Below, piece after piece: positions 62,487-64,000 of a stretch of DNA of 64,000 bases (its first letter is position 1; the number at the start of each line of letters is the position of its first letter). The stretch comes from an uncultured Agrobacterium sp. (lineage in GTDB: Bacteria; Pseudomonadota; Alphaproteobacteria; Rhizobiales; Rhizobiaceae): positions 1-64,000 of the forward strand of contig CAJYTK010000006.1 of assembly GCA_913777615.1 (NCBI GenBank). Direction: 5' to 3'. The position numbers and the translations under genes are program-made. The notes under the pieces were generated by a model. The model was not told where the DNA came from and searched no databases. It saw only the letters and a program-made list of their open reading frames with translations.

Positions 62487-62487
62487 G

Positions 62488-62682
62488 ATGAGGATTTCTT
62501 TCCCCTCTCCCGCCCCAACGTTGGGCAACGACATCGAAGAAGCCGTACGCAGCGTCGCCCAAGAACTCGGATGGAGCCGCGAAGAGATGCTGCGGGTTAT
62601 TGTCAGAGAATGGTTGGAGCAAAACGCATACCTACCGGTCCTGGATCTAAACGACGAAGGTGAGGCTGGCGGCAATCCCTAG
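62488..62682 (+). CDS. small hypothetical protein, possible ribbon-helix-helix
   Basis: A 64-residue protein (MRISFPSPAPTLGNDIEEAV, then a helix SVAQELGWSREEMLRVIVREWLEQ and an acidic tail). The strand-helix-helix pattern resembles ribbon-helix-helix proteins, but the basic strand residues are few. It is likely to be translated from the lipoprotein mRNA. Confidence 0.55.
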   Translation: MRISFPSPAPTLGNDIEEAVRSVAQELGWSREEMLRVIVREWLEQNAYLPVLDLNDEGEAGGNP

Positions 62683-62727
62683 CGGCTGATGGCAGCCCGA
62701 ATGAAGACCGCCATCCACCATCTCGGC

Positions 62728-62916
62728 TCAGTTCACAGGCGTGGCGCCGGCAGTGCCGCATTTGGCGAACTTGCCTTTGGCATCCTTGCACTGGACCTTC
62801 TTCTTAGTCGTCTCGCATTTGACGAACTTGCCTTTCGCATCGCGGCACTGCTCGGCGCTTGCCGGCGCAGCGGCGAAAGACGTGAGTGCGGCGACAATCA
62901 AAACCGACTTCCACAT
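62728..62916 (-). CDS. small secreted Cys/Lys-repeat protein
   Basis: A 62-residue protein with a signal peptide (cleavage near APASAEQ). The mature part has two DAKGKF(V/A)KC repeats. AAGGAGG precedes the ATG. Short proteins with this repeat occur widely in alphaproteobacteria with no known function. Confidence 0.75.
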   Translation of the reverse strand: MWKSVLIVAALTSFAAAPASAEQCRDAKGKFVKCETTKKKVQCKDAKGKFAKCGTAGATPVN

Positions 62917-63079
62917 TCCCGAATCCTCCTTGGCCGTAATTGGCCGAAGCCATGGTTACAACATGATCAGGAAAGCTCAAGCGGCGAGCGTGGTGCGATC
63001 AAGGATGCCTCTTGTAGACACCACGCCTTTCGGTTGGGGACTTCCAATAGGGATTCTGGACGCCCCCTTTCGCCAGCGC

Positions 63080-63877
63080 CTATTTGAAACGGTCGCGGAG
63101 AAAGATCGCGGCGTCTCGGGCTTCTTCCGAAGAGATCGTGTGACCGACGCCAGGATAGATTTTTGACGTCACGGGAAACCCCGCCGCTTTGAGTTGGTTC
63201 GCCGCAGTCGTCGTCGCAGCGGATGGTATGGTCCTGTCCGCAGAACCATGCATCATAAAGATTTCCGTTTCGACAGAAGACGAAGTCGGCGGCAACGGCA
63301 ACAGTCCGGCGAAGGTGACGAGAGATCCTACCTTCCAACGACCCGAAGCAACCGCATCCAGCGCCATGATGGCGCCTTGCGAGACCCCGACGAAGGGCAC
63401 CCGGTCGAGCGAGTTTTCGAACCCTTCCCGTTTGACGATCTCGGAGACCACGCCGTCGAACGCTCGACGCGCTGCGTCGATCCGCTCGGGACGCATTATC
63501 TGGTCATCGACGGCGAACCACTGACGACCGCCCGACCTATGCGGAAACGGCGCGTCAGGCGCGACGAATGCCGTGTCCGGAAGCGTCGCCTGCCAGGAAT
63601 TTCCCACCGCTTGCATAACGGACCCTCGTCCTCGGATCCCGTGGAACAGGATCACCAGATGATCGGCGCGAACCACTCCTTTTTGAGAGGCGGTTTGTTT
63701 CTGGGTGCGTTCCGCCTGCACAATTTGCAAAGGCTTCCCAGCAGGGTCGACCGCCTTGGACATAAGTCTGATTCCTCTGTCCGCAGCCAATACTCGATCC
63801 GGCTTCGCGACAAGGTAGATCGCGCCGACAAGGATGATGAAAAGAGAGACTAGGGTCGCGAGATGTGACGACGTCAT
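63080..63877 (-). CDS. alpha/beta hydrolase (phospholipase/carboxylesterase-like)
   Basis: A 265-residue protein with an N-terminal membrane anchor or signal segment (about residues 5-28), then a carboxylesterase fold: FHGIRGRG oxyanion region, nucleophile Ser in GVSQGAIMALD, Asp in MHGSADRTIP and His in GVGHTISS. I chose the ATG at 63877 with GGAAAG upstream; starts at 63895 and 63910 are possible. From 63911 to the window end nothing is supported. Confidence 0.85.
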   Translation of the reverse strand: MTSSHLATLVSLFIILVGAIYLVAKPDRVLAADRGIRLMSKAVDPAGKPLQIVQAERTQKQTASQKGVVRADHLVILFHGIRGRGSVMQAVGNSWQATLPDTAFVAPDAPFPHRSGGRQWFAVDDQIMRPERIDAARRAFDGVVSEIVKREGFENSLDRVPFVGVSQGAIMALDAVASGRWKVGSLVTFAGLLPLPPTSSSVETEIFMMHGSADRTIPSAATTTAANQLKAAGFPVTSKIYPGVGHTISSEEARDAAIFLRDRFK

Positions 63878-64000
63878 GGGGCTTTCCTGTTGCATCCAAT
63901 CAACCTGCATTCCGAATGTTCGTTCCGCTTCGCTGCCAGACCGGCACTGACATTCTCGTTACGGTCACGGTGTCCCTCAAAACGGCCGAGCCCCTGGATC

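Noticed and set aside
1-64000. tRNA, rRNA and CRISPR arrays
   Set aside because: No cloverleaf-like sequence with a proper anticodon arm, no rRNA, and no regularly spaced direct repeats were noticed by eye. A dedicated scan was not possible.

Overview
The window looks like part of a large repABC plasmid from the Rhizobiaceae (Agrobacterium/Rhizobium group). The evidence is the repABC unit, a Ti-type trb mating-pair operon, the divergent traAFBH / traCDG pair around a Ti-like oriT, and an imuA-imuB-dnaE2 mutagenesis cassette with alphaproteobacterial GTTC-N7-GTTC SOS boxes. No rRNA, tRNA, CRISPR array or intact insertion sequence was seen.

Layout. (1) 0.4-4.6 kb: repA-repB-repC read leftward, with a countertranscript RNA between repB and repC and a small gene beyond repC. 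(2) 4.6-14.7 kb: a regulatory gap followed by trbBCDEJKLFGHI, all rightward. The traI (luxI-type) gene that heads this operon on Ti plasmids is missing. (3) 15.0-16.1 kb: a DUF433/DUF5615 toxin-antitoxin pair. (4) 16.1-24.5 kb: traH-traB-traF-traA leftward, oriT, then traC-traD-traG rightward. (5) 24.5-28 kb: sparse plasmid accessory DNA with WGR and DUF736 proteins and a candidate small RNA. (6) 28-38.6 kb: a catabolic island with a polyamine-type ABC importer, succinate-semialdehyde dehydrogenase, a GntR regulator, a class III aminotransferase, a ThDP enzyme and an SDR. (7) 38.6-42.8 kb: two OmpR-type regulators with degenerate receivers, an alpha-oxoamine synthase (AOS, PLP enzyme) and a TraR-like LuxR protein. 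(8) 43-53.3 kb: accessory genes and several decayed genes. (9) 53.4-64 kb: dnaE2-imuB-imuA, an SOS-associated peptidase, small exported proteins, a nuclease and a hydrolase.

How the parts may work together. On Ti plasmids an opine-sensing regulator controls traR, and TraR with an acyl-homoserine lactone (AHL) activates trb, tra and repABC at 18-bp tra boxes. Here the same slots are filled differently. Related 18-bp lux-box-like palindromes lie between repA and trbB (two copies) and beside oriT (one copy). No luxI or traM gene is visible. The only LuxR-type gene lies 60 bp downstream of an AOS-family enzyme, the class that includes CqsA/LqsA. Aligned to TraR without gaps, this LuxR protein lacks two of the three polar ligand contacts. 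A repeated TGTGACATC operator, probably bound by the GntR protein, occurs at the catabolic genes and also upstream of the regulator gene that precedes the AOS-luxR pair. I infer a nutrient-gated, possibly non-AHL signalling circuit for conjugation and copy number. Gene identities and motifs are seen directly; the circuit is a hypothesis.
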